Below the pieces are notes generated by a model, which saw nothing but the letters and a program-made list of their open reading frames with translations, was not told where the DNA came from and made no database searches. Below, in pieces: positions 41,828-53,500 of a stretch of 64,000 bases of DNA. The stretch lies in contig OX442314.1 of assembly GCA_949358305.1 (NCBI GenBank), forward strand, positions 36,739,211-36,803,210, given 5' to 3'. Origin of the DNA: Strigamia acuminata (taxonomy: Eukaryota > Arthropoda > Chilopoda > Geophilomorpha > Linotaeniidae). Position 1 is the stretch's first letter. Each line of letters starts with the position of its first letter. The position numbers were made by a program, and so were the translations under genes.

Positions 41828-42190
41828 GAATACCCAATGATATATATATCTGATAATTATGTGTGGTTAGAAAAAAGGAAGGACAAATTATCATCCTCCA
41901 AATTTGGAGAAATGATAAAATGCATGAAACCACTAAGTTTGTTGAAAACTCTGCTGTATGGAACAGATCTTAGTTATCTACCTGCTATTAAATATGGCAA
42001 AAAAAATGAAGAACTAGCTGGAAATATGTATATAGTTAGAAAAAATATTGATAATTGTACAGTAATAGAATGTGGATTATTCTTAGACAAAATATTTTCA
42101 TTTTTGGCTAGCAGTCAAGACAGATTGGTTTATGATCCATCTCATAATCCACCTAAAGGGCTGCTGAAAGTAAAATGTCCATACAGTTAA
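41828..42190 (+). pseudogene. YqaJ-like exonuclease, copy B (active-site mutations)
   Basis: Encodes KLSSSKFGEMIKCMKPLSLL, SYLPAIKYGKKNEELAGNMY, CGLFLDKIFSFLASSQDR and LLKVKCPYS, then a stop. YqaJ/lambda-exonuclease enzymes need the Asp and the E-x-K of SPDG...LEVK. Copy C has these, but copy B reads SQDR and LKVK: the catalytic Glu is replaced by Lys. The enzyme would therefore be inactive even if made. YqaJ nucleases degrade DNA ends and aid strand annealing in phages and some transposons. Confidence 0.75.
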
Positions 42191-42359
42191 AAGAAGCTTA
42201 CATTTAGACATTCATGTGCAGCAAAATCACTATTCGACGATCACCACCCCCTCGTCTTAGCGACCACATGTTTAGCTTGTCGTCATCGAAGTCAAGTGTC
42301 GACGAAAATATATGATTAATCTCGCTAGATAAATCAGCACACAAAGTACAATTTTTGGA

Positions 42360-42615
42360 GAAGACAACAAAGCAGCTGACGAGGTGATTGAGTATGAAGA
42401 CTTTGGTGAACAAATAAGAAGAACTTCAACAATTGCTTCCCAAGTACTTGTGTTTATGTTGCGCTCAATTACAGGAAAATGGAAGCAAATTTTGGGGTAT
42501 AGGTATTCTCGAATGCAACAAGAGCTAGCAATATAGCGTCTCTACTAAAGGGTTGGTTGGCAAAAATTCAAAATACAGGCTGTGTGTGATCAAGGCCCAA
42601 CAAATAGGGTTAAAT
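42360..42615 (+). pseudogene. P-type transposase N-terminal core fragment (copy B)
   Basis: EVIEYEDFGEQIRRTSTIASQVLVFMLRSITG (from about 42384), then WKQ...ASNIA, a small deletion, and CDQGPTN. It stands about 200 bp after the YqaJ stop, and the connecting sequence (AAGAAGCTTACA..CATTCATGTGCAGC) is the same at 45490. The deletion removes LNVVAMV before the Asp. It ends abruptly at 42610. Confidence 0.7.
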
Positions 42616-42894
42616 ACTATAACTTAAAGGACGTTGAAACAGGACTTTAAAAAAATTCCTGAAAAATGGAATTGCATTTCATCCAGTGATCAAGAAATTG
42701 TCTTAATTTACAAGCGTGATAATTTGGTGGAAATGGAGGTCATCATACACCAAGATTTCAATACTACTATTCTTGTTTACGGATTAATAAATCAAGAAAC
42801 TTGCTCTGATAATATTGAAAACCAAAGCACTTTGTAAATTCCTGAACAAGATGCAAAAACTCAAGATTTGCCATGGTGTAGTTAATGCAGACTT

Positions 42895-43290
42895 TCAACA
42901 GTTAGCCGATTTGCCGAGGAGTGATGAAGAGAAAAAGTATTACAGACATGTCATATTTACACCAAGAAATAGACTGCCTCACTGCACATCAACTGTGAGG
43001 ACAACAGGGACAAGGGAAAATTTATTGTTCCATCACATACGATGAGAAAAGCATTCTATGAAGTCCATTTCAACCTGTCAAATACATGCAAGCGCACCTG
43101 TACTTGTACCTGCATAGATTTTAAAAGGTCCCCACAAAAGAAGTGAGTGTTGACTAAATTTTAACCTTTATACATTCACTCTTCAATGTTTTTCTTTTTC
43201 AGTGCAAAAATGATTTAACTCATTTCTTAGATTTTTGTTTACCTGAACAAACTCGTAACATGTTAAAGGAAGGTTGGCATATTGGTTAGC
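42895..43290 (+). repeat. Dispersed coding-like repeat, copy 2 (partner 29751-30196)
   Basis: Same blocks as copy 1: QLADLPRSDEEKKYYRHVIF, PHCTSTVRTTGTRENLL, ACKRTCTCTC and THFLDFCLPEQTRNMLKEGW. Here some 60 bp upstream are also coding-like (KMQKLKICHGVVNADF). Unknown protein. Confidence 0.55.
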
Positions 43291-43721
43291 ATACGGAGTC
43301 AATTCTATCATGCATTTTCCGTAAAGAATATCAGTGTATAAAGGAACGACTTATGAATAAATGGTTCGATTGCGTAAATGTGAGTAGTGCATTTGCTGGA
43401 ACCAGAAAAAGAAATGTAAATCTACTGCCAATTACGGAAAATTTCCGATAATACGAAAGCTAAAGCCGTTAATATTCAGGATTTAATGCCTTATATCCCG
43501 TCTTATCCAATCGAGGAATGGTCGTTAGATCAAAAAGCAAAATTTTCAAATAAACATTTGACAAACTCGATATAAACTAATTGATAAACATGATGTTTAT
43601 TTTTACAAGTAAATGTGCAATAAATGCATTGATAAACAAAGTTTATCATTCAATTTATTTCACTTTTTCAACCATTGTAAAATTGGTAATTTTGCATCAC
43701 ATTTATCAACACTTACACTCA

Positions 43722-45240
43722 ATAATTTTTGCATTGTTACAAGTTCAAGAAGTGAAGACATGGAAACTCAACCCAGTGTGCATAATGAAGACAATGTTTT
43801 TACAGAAGATCTAAGGGAACAATTGGTTAGCATAGAGAAAAAGATTTCCGAATTGCAAAAAAGAAATGAATTATTGGTACAACGACTCGAATGCTCCAAC
43901 ACCTTAAAAGCCAGATATTTAAAGCAAAGGAATGAGTCACAGCAAAAACTCAGAAAAATGGAAACAATTCATACACAACAATCAAAGCCTACTAATCCAG
44001 TGATACACAACAAATACAGGATGGTGTTAGAGATGATGGTGAAGAAATCAAAATGTTTTCAATCAAAGAAGGGGACAAATGGAATGAGATACAGCGATCA
44101 TTTTTTGCTAGAAAGTGCTTTACTTCGTATAAAATCGCCAAAGGGATACATGCACTGCTTGAAACGTGAACTTTTACCCCTTCCCTCACCCAGAAGGCTA
44201 GAAGAATTGATACGTGGATTGGAATGCAGTAATGGAATCAATGCAAATTCATTACTTGCAATAACTAACAACTTTGAAGCAACAGCTGCTAATCAGCGAT
44301 GTGGAGTTCTCATATTTGATGAAGTGAAGTTGCGGTAAACTGTAGAGTTTGACAAAAGTAATCTAAACTTTAATGATTTTGTGAATTTGGGAGAATGCAC
44401 ACAACAGGAAACCAAAACTCAGTTAGCAGATCATGCGTTGGTGTTTATGTTTGTACCATTTCTGGAAAATTTGGTACAGCCTATTGCTTGTTTTGCTGCT
44501 CGAGGGACAACTTCGGGAACAATTTTTGCAAAGTTAATTTTAAGTGTGATTCTTGAATTAGAAAATTCTTCTGCCCGAGTAGTGGGGATAACTTGTGATG
44601 GTCTTCAACTAATAAAAAAGCATGGAAAGAATTGGGTATCAACCTTCAGATTAATGCTGTAATAAATAAATTCGCCAATCCAATAGACAGCAACAGGTAC
44701 ATATATGTGTTTGGTGACTATGTGCATGAGTGGAAATGCATTAGAAATCATTTTGAGAAAGTTAAAAAATGCGTTGTAATTGTATAGTAAACTGATTTAA
44801 ATGTGACATTTTTAACTTTTGATTTGAATTTATAGTACAATGGAAAAACAGTTGATTACAACTTCTTTGACCATTTATTTGAACGTGATAATCAAAATGG
44901 CGGACTAAAAGTTGTACCAAAGTTGACAGCAAGCCATATCCACCCAAACCAATTTAAAAAAAATGAGTGTTAACAGATCTGTGCAAGTAAGTATTTACAT
45001 GTCTCTAATAAATGCTATATAGGATTAGTAATTACTTAAGTATTTTTATTTTTATAGCTGTTAAGTGGATCAACAGCTCGTGGGCTTTGTCACTACAGAA
45101 ATAGTTGTGATGTAGCATTTGCTAGAAGTGAAAACACAGAAATGTTTGTTGACCACGTGAATACCATTTTTGATATTTTAAATGCTAAATTGCCAAAGCA
45201 AGGTTTAAGAAAAGACACTGAAAAACACCAGGTAAAATCC
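43722..45240 (+). pseudogene. P-type transposase, coiled-coil to core (fourth copy)
   Basis: The frame at 43760 encodes METQPSVHNEDN, a coiled coil (LREQLVSIEKKISELQKRNELL), KYRMVLEMMVKKSKCF, HFLLESALLRIKSPKGYMHCL and LIFDEVKLR with the first catalytic Asp. After a stop (44336) the chain continues LADHALVFMFVPFLENLVQPI and VVGITCDGLQL (second Asp). Later exons (44690-44760, 44840-44985, 45060-45230) give RYIYVFGDYVHEWKCIRNHFE, the NRSVQLLSGSTARGLCHY block and MFVDHVNTIFDILNAKL. No THAP domain was found upstream. Several stops kill it. Confidence 0.75.
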
Positions 45241-45246
45241 GATGTT

Positions 45247-45489
45247 ACCCAAACGTATGGAACAGATCTTAGTTATCTACCTGCCATTAAGTATGGCAGA
45301 AAAAATGAAGAACTAGCTGGAAATATGTATATAGTTAGAAAAAATATTGATAATTGTACAGTAATAGAATGTGGATTATTCTTAGACAAAATATTTTCAT
45401 TTTTAGCTGGCAGTCCAGACGGATTGGTTTATGATCCATCTCATAATCCACCTGAAGGGCTGCTGGAAGTAAAATGTCCATACAGTTAA
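45247..45489 (+). CDS. YqaJ-like exonuclease fragment, copy C (catalytic residues intact)
   Basis: Encodes GTDLSYLPAIKYGRKNEELA, GNMYIVRKNIDNCTVIECGL, FLDKIFSFLAGSPDGLVY and PPEGLLEVKCPYS. The PD-(D/E)XK triad of YqaJ (Asp of SPDG, Glu and Lys of LEVK) is complete. The N-terminal part seen in copies A and B (SSKFGEMIKCMKP) is missing; the fragment is fused to the end of the P-type transposase at 45240. It is therefore a fragment with a good active site, not a full gene. Confidence 0.7.
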   Translation, partial: TQTYGTDLSYLPAIKYGRKNEELAGNMYIVRKNIDNCTVIECGLFLDKIFSFLAGSPDGLVYDPSHNPPEGLLEVKCPYS

Positions 45490-45544
45490 AAGAAGCTTAC
45501 AGTTAGACATTCATGTGCAGCAAAATCACTATTCGATGATCACC

Positions 45545-46060
45545 ACCCCCTCGTCTAAGCGACCACATGTTCAGCTTGACGAGGTGATTGAGTATGAAGA
45601 CTTTGGTGAACAATTAGGAAGAACTTCAAAAATTGCTTCCCAAGTACTTGTGTTTATGTTGCGCTCAATTACAGGAAAATGGAAGCAAATTTTGAGGTAT
45701 ACGTATTCTCGGAATGCAAAAAGAGCTAGCAATATAGCGTCTCTACTAAAGGGTTGGTTGGCGAAAATTCAAAATACAGGCTTGAATGTTGTTGCGATGG
45801 TGTGTGATCAAGGCCCAACAAATAGGGTTTTGATTGAAAAACACCTGAAAGTGTCCTCAAGCATTCCATACTTCCATTTTGGTGAGCAGCAAGTGTTTTG
45901 TGTTATGATATTGCTCATCTTGTTAAATCTATTGGTAGTAACTTTAAAAAGTACATTTTGGAAATGTATGAAGCGGGTACTCAGAAAGTGACAGGGTTCA
46001 GACTGGCTCCAAAACTGCAGCAGCGACATATCCACTTGCCAAAAAATAAGAAATAAATAG
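45545..46060 (+). pseudogene. P-type transposase core fragment (copy C)
   Basis: DEVIEYEDFGEQLGRTSKIA, FMLRSITGKWKQILRYTYSR, NVVAMVCDQGPTNRVLIEKH (second catalytic Asp) and YFHFGEQQVFCV; after a shift near 45905 the chain goes on YDIAHLVKSI and FRLAPKLQQRHIHLP. This is the longest copy of this third P-type family in the window. It follows YqaJ at the same spacing pattern as copy B, so the order YqaJ then P-transposase existed before the copies split. Confidence 0.72.
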
Positions 46061-46079
46061 GACATTTTTTATAGGTTAT

Positions 46080-47295
46080 AGGATTCCTCAGTTTCCGTCC
46101 TCTTTTCTTTGGTTTTTGTACGTACACCATCGTTGGACGTCTAATCGTTTAAAAGATTTAGGGTTTACTATTTCTCGTAAACAACACCTTTCTGGGAATT
46201 AACTAACACCCATTTAAAAGGTGATACAAAAACACATGATTTTTTTGGAACACCCAACTCGTAGTAGTATAACAATACTATGGTGTTGAATGAACACCAC
46301 AAAGCAAGCAGCAAAAATGCACTGAAAGAGTGTGCTCCACTTGTCTTAATTTCCATTAATCAAACATATAAAACCTTGGCTTTCAGAGAAACATGCTGGG
46401 CACCTTGAAGAAAGATCAACCGAACGACCCCCAGACGAAAAACGGCAATGTTCCCTGGACTTGTTATTTTTAGTGTGCTCCACTTGTTTTAAAAATTCGG
46501 GGTAGACCAAAAAGAAGTTGTAAAACGGTAATTGGGTCAAAACAAAAGAGTGATAAACCATCTTCGCTAAAGAAAAAAATAGAAAGCTGGAAAACCAGAA
46601 TTTAAACCCAATAACCACAAATACTGACGAAAAGTGCATTCTTTCGACCCAAATGTGCATTCTAGGTGAGATTGAGGATTTTGCATTTTCTTGCCATTGT
46701 GAAGATGAATGGATCGCAATTCCAACATGTCTTACCATTCATGACCGAAATAAAATTGTCCAGCATAATTAGTTAAATCATTTGATTTTGCTTCTGTTCT
46801 TTTGGCACAACAATATCCCCAAATTGTTGGTCTTGTAAATTTGGATAAATTCGGAACGGCTACAGATCCATTATTCAATGAATACATTGTTTATGTATAC
46901 ACTTTTCAAACGTGTAGATACCTATCAGTATACGTTGTGAAATTTCACTCTTTCTTAGTGCAATTTATATTTGTTTATTTGATTGTTGTCATTACATCTG
47001 AACAGTTACTTGATTTAATTATTTACTTTGGTCACCACTGAGTGACCCCCTTTTTGATTCCCCGAACTTTGACCTTTGAACTTTAACCCCCTTCCTTTTT
47101 CTTAGAACCAATTATCTAAAACCTAGGTTTCTTTTAATGTAAAAACAAAGTTTTACTCTGTTAAGACATGCTGTATTTTCTCCAGATGAATTTTTACGAA
47201 CTACAGTGAATAGAGACTGACTTGTTGATCATTCATTGCTGGAAATTTTACATACGAGCTATTTTCCCCGAAATTTCAGCGGAATTAGCCTCAGC
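46080..47295. other. No gene recognised
   Basis: AT-rich, short ORFs on both strands without domain character. A few GGTGTT/AACACC palindromes occur near 46190-46300. Confidence 0.45.
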
Positions 47296-47297
47296 CA

Positions 47298-47800
47298 TAA
47301 TTTAAAGGTGTTGGAAATAGTAAATTCGAATGAGTGCACCATTAAAAAAAATAGAATACCAAAAATTAGGATTACTCTGGATTAAATTTATGTACCCTTT
47401 TCTTAAGAAATAGTCAGCAAAGATGAAGTTTCAGCACAAATATTTAGAAACTTCAAAAAATATAAATGCCACAATCATGGAGGAATGCAGGCTAACAATA
47501 CAATGAGAATTGTAAATGCCACATTCATGAAAGAAAGAATTGCGGGCTAACAATACAATGAAAATTGTAAATGCCACATTCGTGAAAGAAAGGAATGCGG
47601 GCTAACAAGTAACAACACAATGAGAATTGTAAATGCCACATTCATGAAAGAAAGGAATGCGGGCTAACAATACAATGAGAATTGTAAATGCCACATTCCT
47701 TATTGAAAAAATGACCAGAGCTCTCTTCTGGTTTCACCGAGACAAGTAATGTGCTCAGTTTATCCAGGGATAACCACGAGGAGGTAGAGTTGGATTTTCT
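47298..47800 (+). repeat. Dispersed minisatellite repeat, copy 2
   Basis: Same flanks as 15577-16265. The core has about four looser units of AATGCCACATTCATGAAAG plus GCGGGCTAACAATACAATG. No open frame is kept here, which supports the view that the frame in copy 1 is incidental. Confidence 0.7.
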
Positions 47801-48600
47801 GTCCTCAAATAATTTTTAAATAAACTGGTACTGTAGAAATCAACCATAATAAAATAAAAGAACGGAAACGAGACGTATAAAAATGTAAAGTTGGGTGAAA
47901 AGTTTTAACAAAAACTTACCCCCAACGTGACAAATATAAAAATGGCGGAACGAAAAACTTCGGGAACAAATGAAACATTTTAACAACAGATGAATCGATC
48001 AAATTTTGCGATAACATCAAACAAAAGATCGCTGCGAACCGAGGGAATATTTTGAGATGGCCTTCGGAGACGACGCGTGTTCCAGGCTCATCAGGACCCA
48101 AAACATTTGCCAAATAAACATTAAAAATCCACAAAAAGAAAAACGAACGTGAAATGGAGACTGGGGTCACGGCAGCCTCAAACCAGTAGTTTCAAGAATC
48201 TGCGATGATCAAACACGAAGAATAGATTGAAAGATTAATCCGCATTGGAATAACAATAAAATCAGAATCCAAATTCCGAACACCAGAGCTCTCATTCAGC
48301 ACCACTGTTAACAGTGGCCCAGGGACAACCGCGAGGAGGTAGAGAGTTGGATTTTCTGTCCCCAAATCATTTTTAAATATACTGGTACTGTAGAAATCAA
48401 CCATAAATAAAATAAAAGAACGGAAACGAGAAGTATAAAAATGTAAAGTTGGATGAAAAGTTGTAATAAAAACTTACCGTCAACGTGGCCAATATAAAAA
48501 TGGCGGAACGAAAAACTTCGGGAACAAATGAAACATTTTAACACCGGATGAATCGATCGAATTTTGCGAAAACATCAAAAAAAAGATCGCTGTGAACCTG
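47799..48600. repeat. Direct duplication of about 240 bp
   Basis: 47799-48040 and 48357-48597 are near-identical and in the same orientation (AACTGGTACTGTAGAAATC to ATGAATCGATC and GAACC). Both are preceded by GGAGGTAGAG..TTGGATTTTCTGTCC. The segment between differs. This may be two copies of one element side by side. Confidence 0.7.
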
Positions 48601-48699
48601 ATGAACGTTCCCACACACAATACTGCATTCGATGGTAAAAGATTCGAGCGATATCTGCTAAAATTCGGTATGTTCAAGCAGCCCAAAACCACGCCGTGA

Positions 48700-49205
48700 C
48701 CCGACTACTAACGGAAGCAGAACTGAATCATGGGAAATAGCGAATACGCATTTAACGACTAACGTCTATCCGGTGTTGATTGGTTGAATTTAATGTGTCA
48801 TTACTTCTCAATACAGTGCACTTTGATACACTTTGATTACGCAGTATTTCTTCAATAAAACCGCATTGTGATATGATAAAACGGGTTGACGAATGTGATA
48901 AAACCCGAAAAGAAAATACTTAAGAGCTTCTTTTGAACGAAAACTGCTGCACGACAAGCAGTTCCACTTTCTACTATTATGGTAACAGAAGCGAGTCAAA
49001 TAACGCTGCAGTCCAATCACAATACGGGAAATAAATTGCATATTTTTTAAAAAATATTTCTCGAATTTGTCAAAATAATTTTGCTTAATTTTCCAAAATT
49101 GTTTTAAAAAAAATTTAATTTCCGCAACTTGTCCAAATTTTTCTCAAAAAGGTTTATTAAATTTAAGAATTTTTTTAAATCATGCCACTGACGTGAGATT
49201 TTCAT
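48700..49205. other. No gene recognised
   Basis: AT-rich spacer; nothing supported. Confidence 0.45.
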
Positions 49206-49224
49206 AATCTATCCCTTGTTACCT

Positions 49225-49435
49225 TGGGGGAATATACAAGACATAAATCATGGGCACTGTTCTCGACAGAACGAATCTTTAAGCTGTACTACGTACGGTA
49301 GCCCAGAGGGATAATTCCTACAGTTGCCGCCAGATTTGCAGCTATAATCAGAATCAGCGATCAGGCATCTTTTCTGAAATAACAAAGGTTTAATTCTTTT
49401 TTATTGCTAATTTTCGATAACAAACACAATTGGGA
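49225..49435. repeat. Dispersed repeat, copy 2 (partner 17048-17250)
   Basis: Same orientation and order as copy 1. It abuts the 3' end of the gag-pro element on the minus strand: the pro/RT frame reads from NP straight into this repeat, so the junction (about 49436) is a deletion or insertion point. Confidence 0.65.
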
Positions 49436-49436
49436 T

Positions 49437-50250
49437 TCATTGGTCGGTCTTTGCATCGAAATGAAGGCGCATCTCCAGTCGGAATTGGATGTTCCAACGT
49501 GGGGTGGCAGCCAGCTTTGTCACTAAACACATGTCTGTATTTTTCTACAAGAGTTAAGATTTGAGATCTCTGCCTTGGTGACAAATTGCTTTTTGCTAAC
49601 AGTCTCTGGCTCAAATCAGCCGTGGAGACAGAAGGTGACTTTGATTCTGCAACCAAAGCATCCCATCGATCCATTATTGCATTTCCAAGTTCTTCAGGCG
49701 ATGGTGGGTCGTCGAAGGGAAATGTGTCATGTGGAAAATCAAGAAAGAAATATTCTCGATCTGTTAGATTGAGAACAATCCTATTTTCGATAATCCAAGA
49801 GCAACCTAATAATATAAATTTGGAAGCTGATGGAAGAACAGTAAATGTCACAGGGATTTCGCCACCCCGCCACTTGAGTGACAGCGTGATTGTCCCGATT
49901 GGACGTGTTGGCCTATCGCCAGTGTATACAACTCGATTTTCTAAAAATGGAGTCATAAAGTGCAAGAGGTTTAGCTTTTTAAGCATTCCCCCGCTGATGT
50001 ACCTGTGGGTTGCCCCAGAATCCATCAGAGCGGTGACCTTTAAACCGTTTAGTGTTGCCTTGATGTAAGGCAGGGGAGTAATACTCTTTCCTGTCTTCAA
50101 TGCAACGTTTACATGGTCGATTTCAGGTTCTGTGGAAAAAACCACGCGAGGATCTGGCTCTGTGGATGAAATGTCATCAAATAGAGCATCCTCCATGTCC
50201 TCTTCCATTGGAATCAACACTATAGTAAGAGCGCAGTCGTCAGTTACTCG
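49437..50250 (-). CDS. Retropepsin and start of RT (truncated pol)
   Basis: Minus-strand frame: an acidic leader (IPMEEDMEDALFDD), then ALMDSGATHRYIS, the DSG catalytic triad of retropepsin, and FILLGCSWI, the ILG-type flap motif. It continues to LVEKYRHVFSDKAG and FRCKDRPMNP, where RT would begin, and is cut at about 49437 by the dispersed repeat. The frame is -1 relative to gag and overlaps its end, with a run of five C just before the gag stop (about 50246-50256) that could allow frameshifting. RT, RNase H and integrase are absent. Confidence 0.75.
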
Positions 50251-51845
50251 GGGGTTTCTGTCGACTGCGACTCCTCGTTTCCCGACATTTCAGGCCAGCC
50301 ACCAAATTCATTGGCTGCAAGCATAGCCTGCATCATGCTGTGTTGGGCAGCGGCGATTGTTTCCATTGCTGCTTTAGCGGCTTCCACTTTAAGGGGGCAA
50401 TCCCTTTCAAAGTGTGCGCCACCGCAGCCCCAGCAACCGCCAACTCTTGGTTTGGTCGCATAGTCTTTGAGCCTATTGCTCGGGACTAGCGCCTTCTCGT
50501 TGCCTTCTGCGGCCTTTGTTGCTGCTATCGCAGCATTTTTAGGCGCAGGGAACAGTGTTCTATTGTTTGGATTTCTCAATCCAAACGGAACAAATTTCGG
50601 TTTATCTCCACCCGCAGCATTTGGTATTGTTACCATTTGCTGGTTGGATTTTTGAATTGGCGTAACAGTTTCTGTTTTTGCCGCCTCAATGATTGCTGCA
50701 TTTGTCACAGTTTCCTGATTTATGATCGCGGCCTCCGTAGCAATGCAGGCTCTCCTGAGCGACGCCCAAGTGTTCTCTAAATTAATGGCATTTGCGACCA
50801 TGTTCTTGGCCGCTGGGCGCAGAATTGCCAGCACTTTTTGAATTTGCTGGCTCTCGTGCACAGGAATAGTCAATTGAGCGTATAACTTCTCGAGTCTTAT
50901 CACCACTTGGGTGGCAGACTCATGAGACAGTTGCTGTGTTTTAGCAATTTCTGCTAAAAGCAGCGCATCGCTCGGACGAAAATGGGTGATAAATTCATGT
51001 TCGAATTCCTCCCAATTCGTTTTGGCATGAGAAGAGAACCATGTGGCCGCATCTCCTCGGAAAAACTTAAACAAATGCTCAGCAAGCACTTGGTTCAGAT
51101 AGGGCAAAGCAAAGCGTAGAGAACGTTTTAAATCAATAAGGAAAGACTTAGCTTTCGTTTTGTCCCCTGCAAACGCTTCAATTCCAATGGATTTGACTCG
51201 TTTACTTAGCTCTACTTCATCCATTGGTCTGGGAGCAGGCATAGCCTGGTCAGTTTTGTGAAGAAACTTTTCTCCCCAAGCCAGAAAAAGAGGATTTCCA
51301 GTCGTAGGCGTTGAGCCTGTGCTGGATCCAGAGTTTGGTGTTGTCACGGTGGGAGAAATCGTGTTTGAGATTGCAGATTGTGCTCTCAAATTCGATTGTC
51401 CAGCCGCCACCACGCTGTCAACGATAGCTTTTTGACTAGCTATCATCTTCAACAAGCTTTCATTCGATAATTTCGTAGAGTCTAACTCCTGCAAAGCATG
51501 AGTTAACCGGTCGCTAATATCACCGAATTCCGTGCGCGTTTGCGTTAATTGACGCATAGTGCTATCCGATTTGTCTTGGAGTTCCACCAAGTGATCGGCT
51601 ACTTTCAGAAGCGTGTCTTCCCACACTTCGTAGGTTGTCATATCATCGATAACTAGATTAAAGACGTTGCAAGTCGTTTCAAGCATCGCTTGATCCAACA
51701 ATTTAACTTTAGGACTTGACATATCGTCGTTTGAAGAAGCAATCGAATTGTTATCCGAGTCGTTCAAATCTGAATCCGTTGCGGGTGTGAAAGAATTAGG
51801 TGCAGGAGAGTCCCACGTGGTCTTACCAGTTCTGGTCGCTGGCAT
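50244..51845 (-). CDS. gag polyprotein of a Ty3/gypsy-type element, open
   Basis: The start is probably the ATG at 51845 (MPATRTGKTTWDS); an upstream in-frame ATG-like codon at 51938 adds 31 residues of non-gag character. About 530 codons stay open: a Ser/Asp-rich leader, a coiled coil (LVELQDKSDSTMRQL), the retrotransposon gag core (RFALPYLNQVLAEHLFKFF, WFSSHAKTNWEEFEHEFITHF), and one CCHC knuckle (CWGCGGAHFERDC). Capsid and packaging function are thus plausible, while most of pol is missing. No LTR pair was found. An intact gag with no polymerase could be a recently truncated element or a gag kept for another use. Confidence 0.82.
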   Translation of the reverse strand: MPATRTGKTTWDSPAPNSFTPATDSDLNDSDNNSIASSNDDMSSPKVKLLDQAMLETTCNVFNLVIDDMTTYEVWEDTLLKVADHLVELQDKSDSTMRQLTQTRTEFGDISDRLTHALQELDSTKLSNESLLKMIASQKAIVDSVVAAGQSNLRAQSAISNTISPTVTTPNSGSSTGSTPTTGNPLFLAWGEKFLHKTDQAMPAPRPMDEVELSKRVKSIGIEAFAGDKTKAKSFLIDLKRSLRFALPYLNQVLAEHLFKFFRGDAATWFSSHAKTNWEEFEHEFITHFRPSDALLLAEIAKTQQLSHESATQVVIRLEKLYAQLTIPVHESQQIQKVLAILRPAAKNMVANAINLENTWASLRRACIATEAAIINQETVTNAAIIEAAKTETVTPIQKSNQQMVTIPNAAGGDKPKFVPFGLRNPNNRTLFPAPKNAAIAATKAAEGNEKALVPSNRLKDYATKPRVGGCWGCGGAHFERDCPLKVEAAKAAMETIAAAQHSMMQAMLAANEFGGWPEMSGNEESQSTETPE

Positions 51846-51959
51846 TGACACAATGTGACCAAAAGCAGGACCGCAGCTTGCAAGGTGAACAAGTGGAATT
51901 AAGTCACGACCAATGAGGAGACAGGAGATTAGGCTCAAGTAGCCATTCTTGGGAGAGGG

Positions 51960-53500
51960 ATTAGTGATGTCACTTCCCCCCCCTGGTTTCCCATTGGTAG
52001 AAAAATTAAATTAATTCATGGAATTGATTTCCCAGAGTTCCAAGAAAATGTCAAAATTTAAAATTCCAATCATTCTCGAAAATTCCGAGATTTCCACATG
52101 TTTTTCTATTGTTTTCAGGTCGCCATCTTGATTTTTTGACAAAAAATAAAACTTTGACCAATATAAATGCCGAATTTTCTCCATTTCTGAAGAGAAACAA
52201 CATTTTTTTGAAAGCAAAATAGAAATTTGTTTGGAACTAGAAGTTCTGAACCAGATCAAAATGGTCTGATTCCACAAAAACATGACTTTTGTGCTTTCCT
52301 AAAAAAGCACGAAATCATGTCTGTAGAACTTCGAAATTTTCAAACCAGTTAATTTTATCATTGTTGGCAACAAATAACAAAATCAAACCGCGCTAGCGCG
52401 CAGACAAACCGATTCTTGATGCCTCGCAAGAAGAAACAGAGGAAGAAAGATAAGAAAATAAAAATAAAAAATTACAAAATACTGGGTGTTTTTTAATCTA
52501 AAAGACACTCAAAAAGTTCCAATTTTTAGCAGAAGGTTTTTGCAGATATTTACACTACGGGGATATTGTTGCAATCTCTTCTTCTGCCCCAAGAGACCAA
52601 CAAACGCGCCCGCTCACCCCTTTCGGAGACTCATTCCAGTCTGCACGAGGCTGCCTTTCGACAGAAACGTGCCTACACTGAGATGTCTGTTCATCCCAAT
52701 GAAATGGTGTTTTTTGTGGAACAGTCAGTTGCACTTAAAGTAAGAAGGAAATGCATCTTCTGTCCCTAGTCGCCTTGGGTCCCACCCTTCAGCCGCCATT
52801 GTGAAGCCATATCGCCCTCCATTTGGCGCTGTATACAACCCGGCATTTGAGGTGATTACTACCGCTGTCAGGTGTGGAGTCCCAAGAAAACCATGAAAAT
52901 CATAGATAGGGAAGTTTAGAGAAAAAGTAAAAAATGAAAAAGATGTAAAAACAACTAATTTCCAAATTACAGAGATTGCTCCAGACTGTGGTTCGAGCAC
53001 AGTCCTTTAACAAACTGCAGTAGCCCAGAAATCAAGCAAGAGTGAATAAAATTCAGAAACAAAAGTTACAGGCTAGATTCCCAATCTTTTTTCAAAGTTG
53101 GTAGCTACCTGAACGCACAGATATCGTTCCTACGCCCTAACGAACTCTCTGTGCCATTTGAGCACTTCACCATCGGTATCCCCGTACCTCCGGCAGCTCT
53201 CCCTGCTGTCCGTGTCCCAATTTCAGCAACTCTTGGGTTAAATACGTTAACTTGCAGTTGCCTACCAACCAGTACACGGGACAGGGTAGGATTATGACCG
53301 ATGTGAACCCGGATGAGCGCCTTGAGCAGCCACAACGCAACCCATAAATTATGAGTCGCAACAAAAATCAAGGCAGTCTTCCCATGTGTGCGGACACTTC
53401 GCTGCTACTCGGGTCCAACTACACGCCAACTCACCGCACGTGACTGTTCCCGCGCCAGCGACCACTAAGCTAGCAACCTGCATCCAAGCGACTAAACGTC
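51960..53500. other. No gene recognised
   Basis: AT-rich at first, then less so from about 52780. Short ORFs on both strands lack domain character. Nothing resembling the 5' LTR of the gag-pro element was found. Confidence 0.45.
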
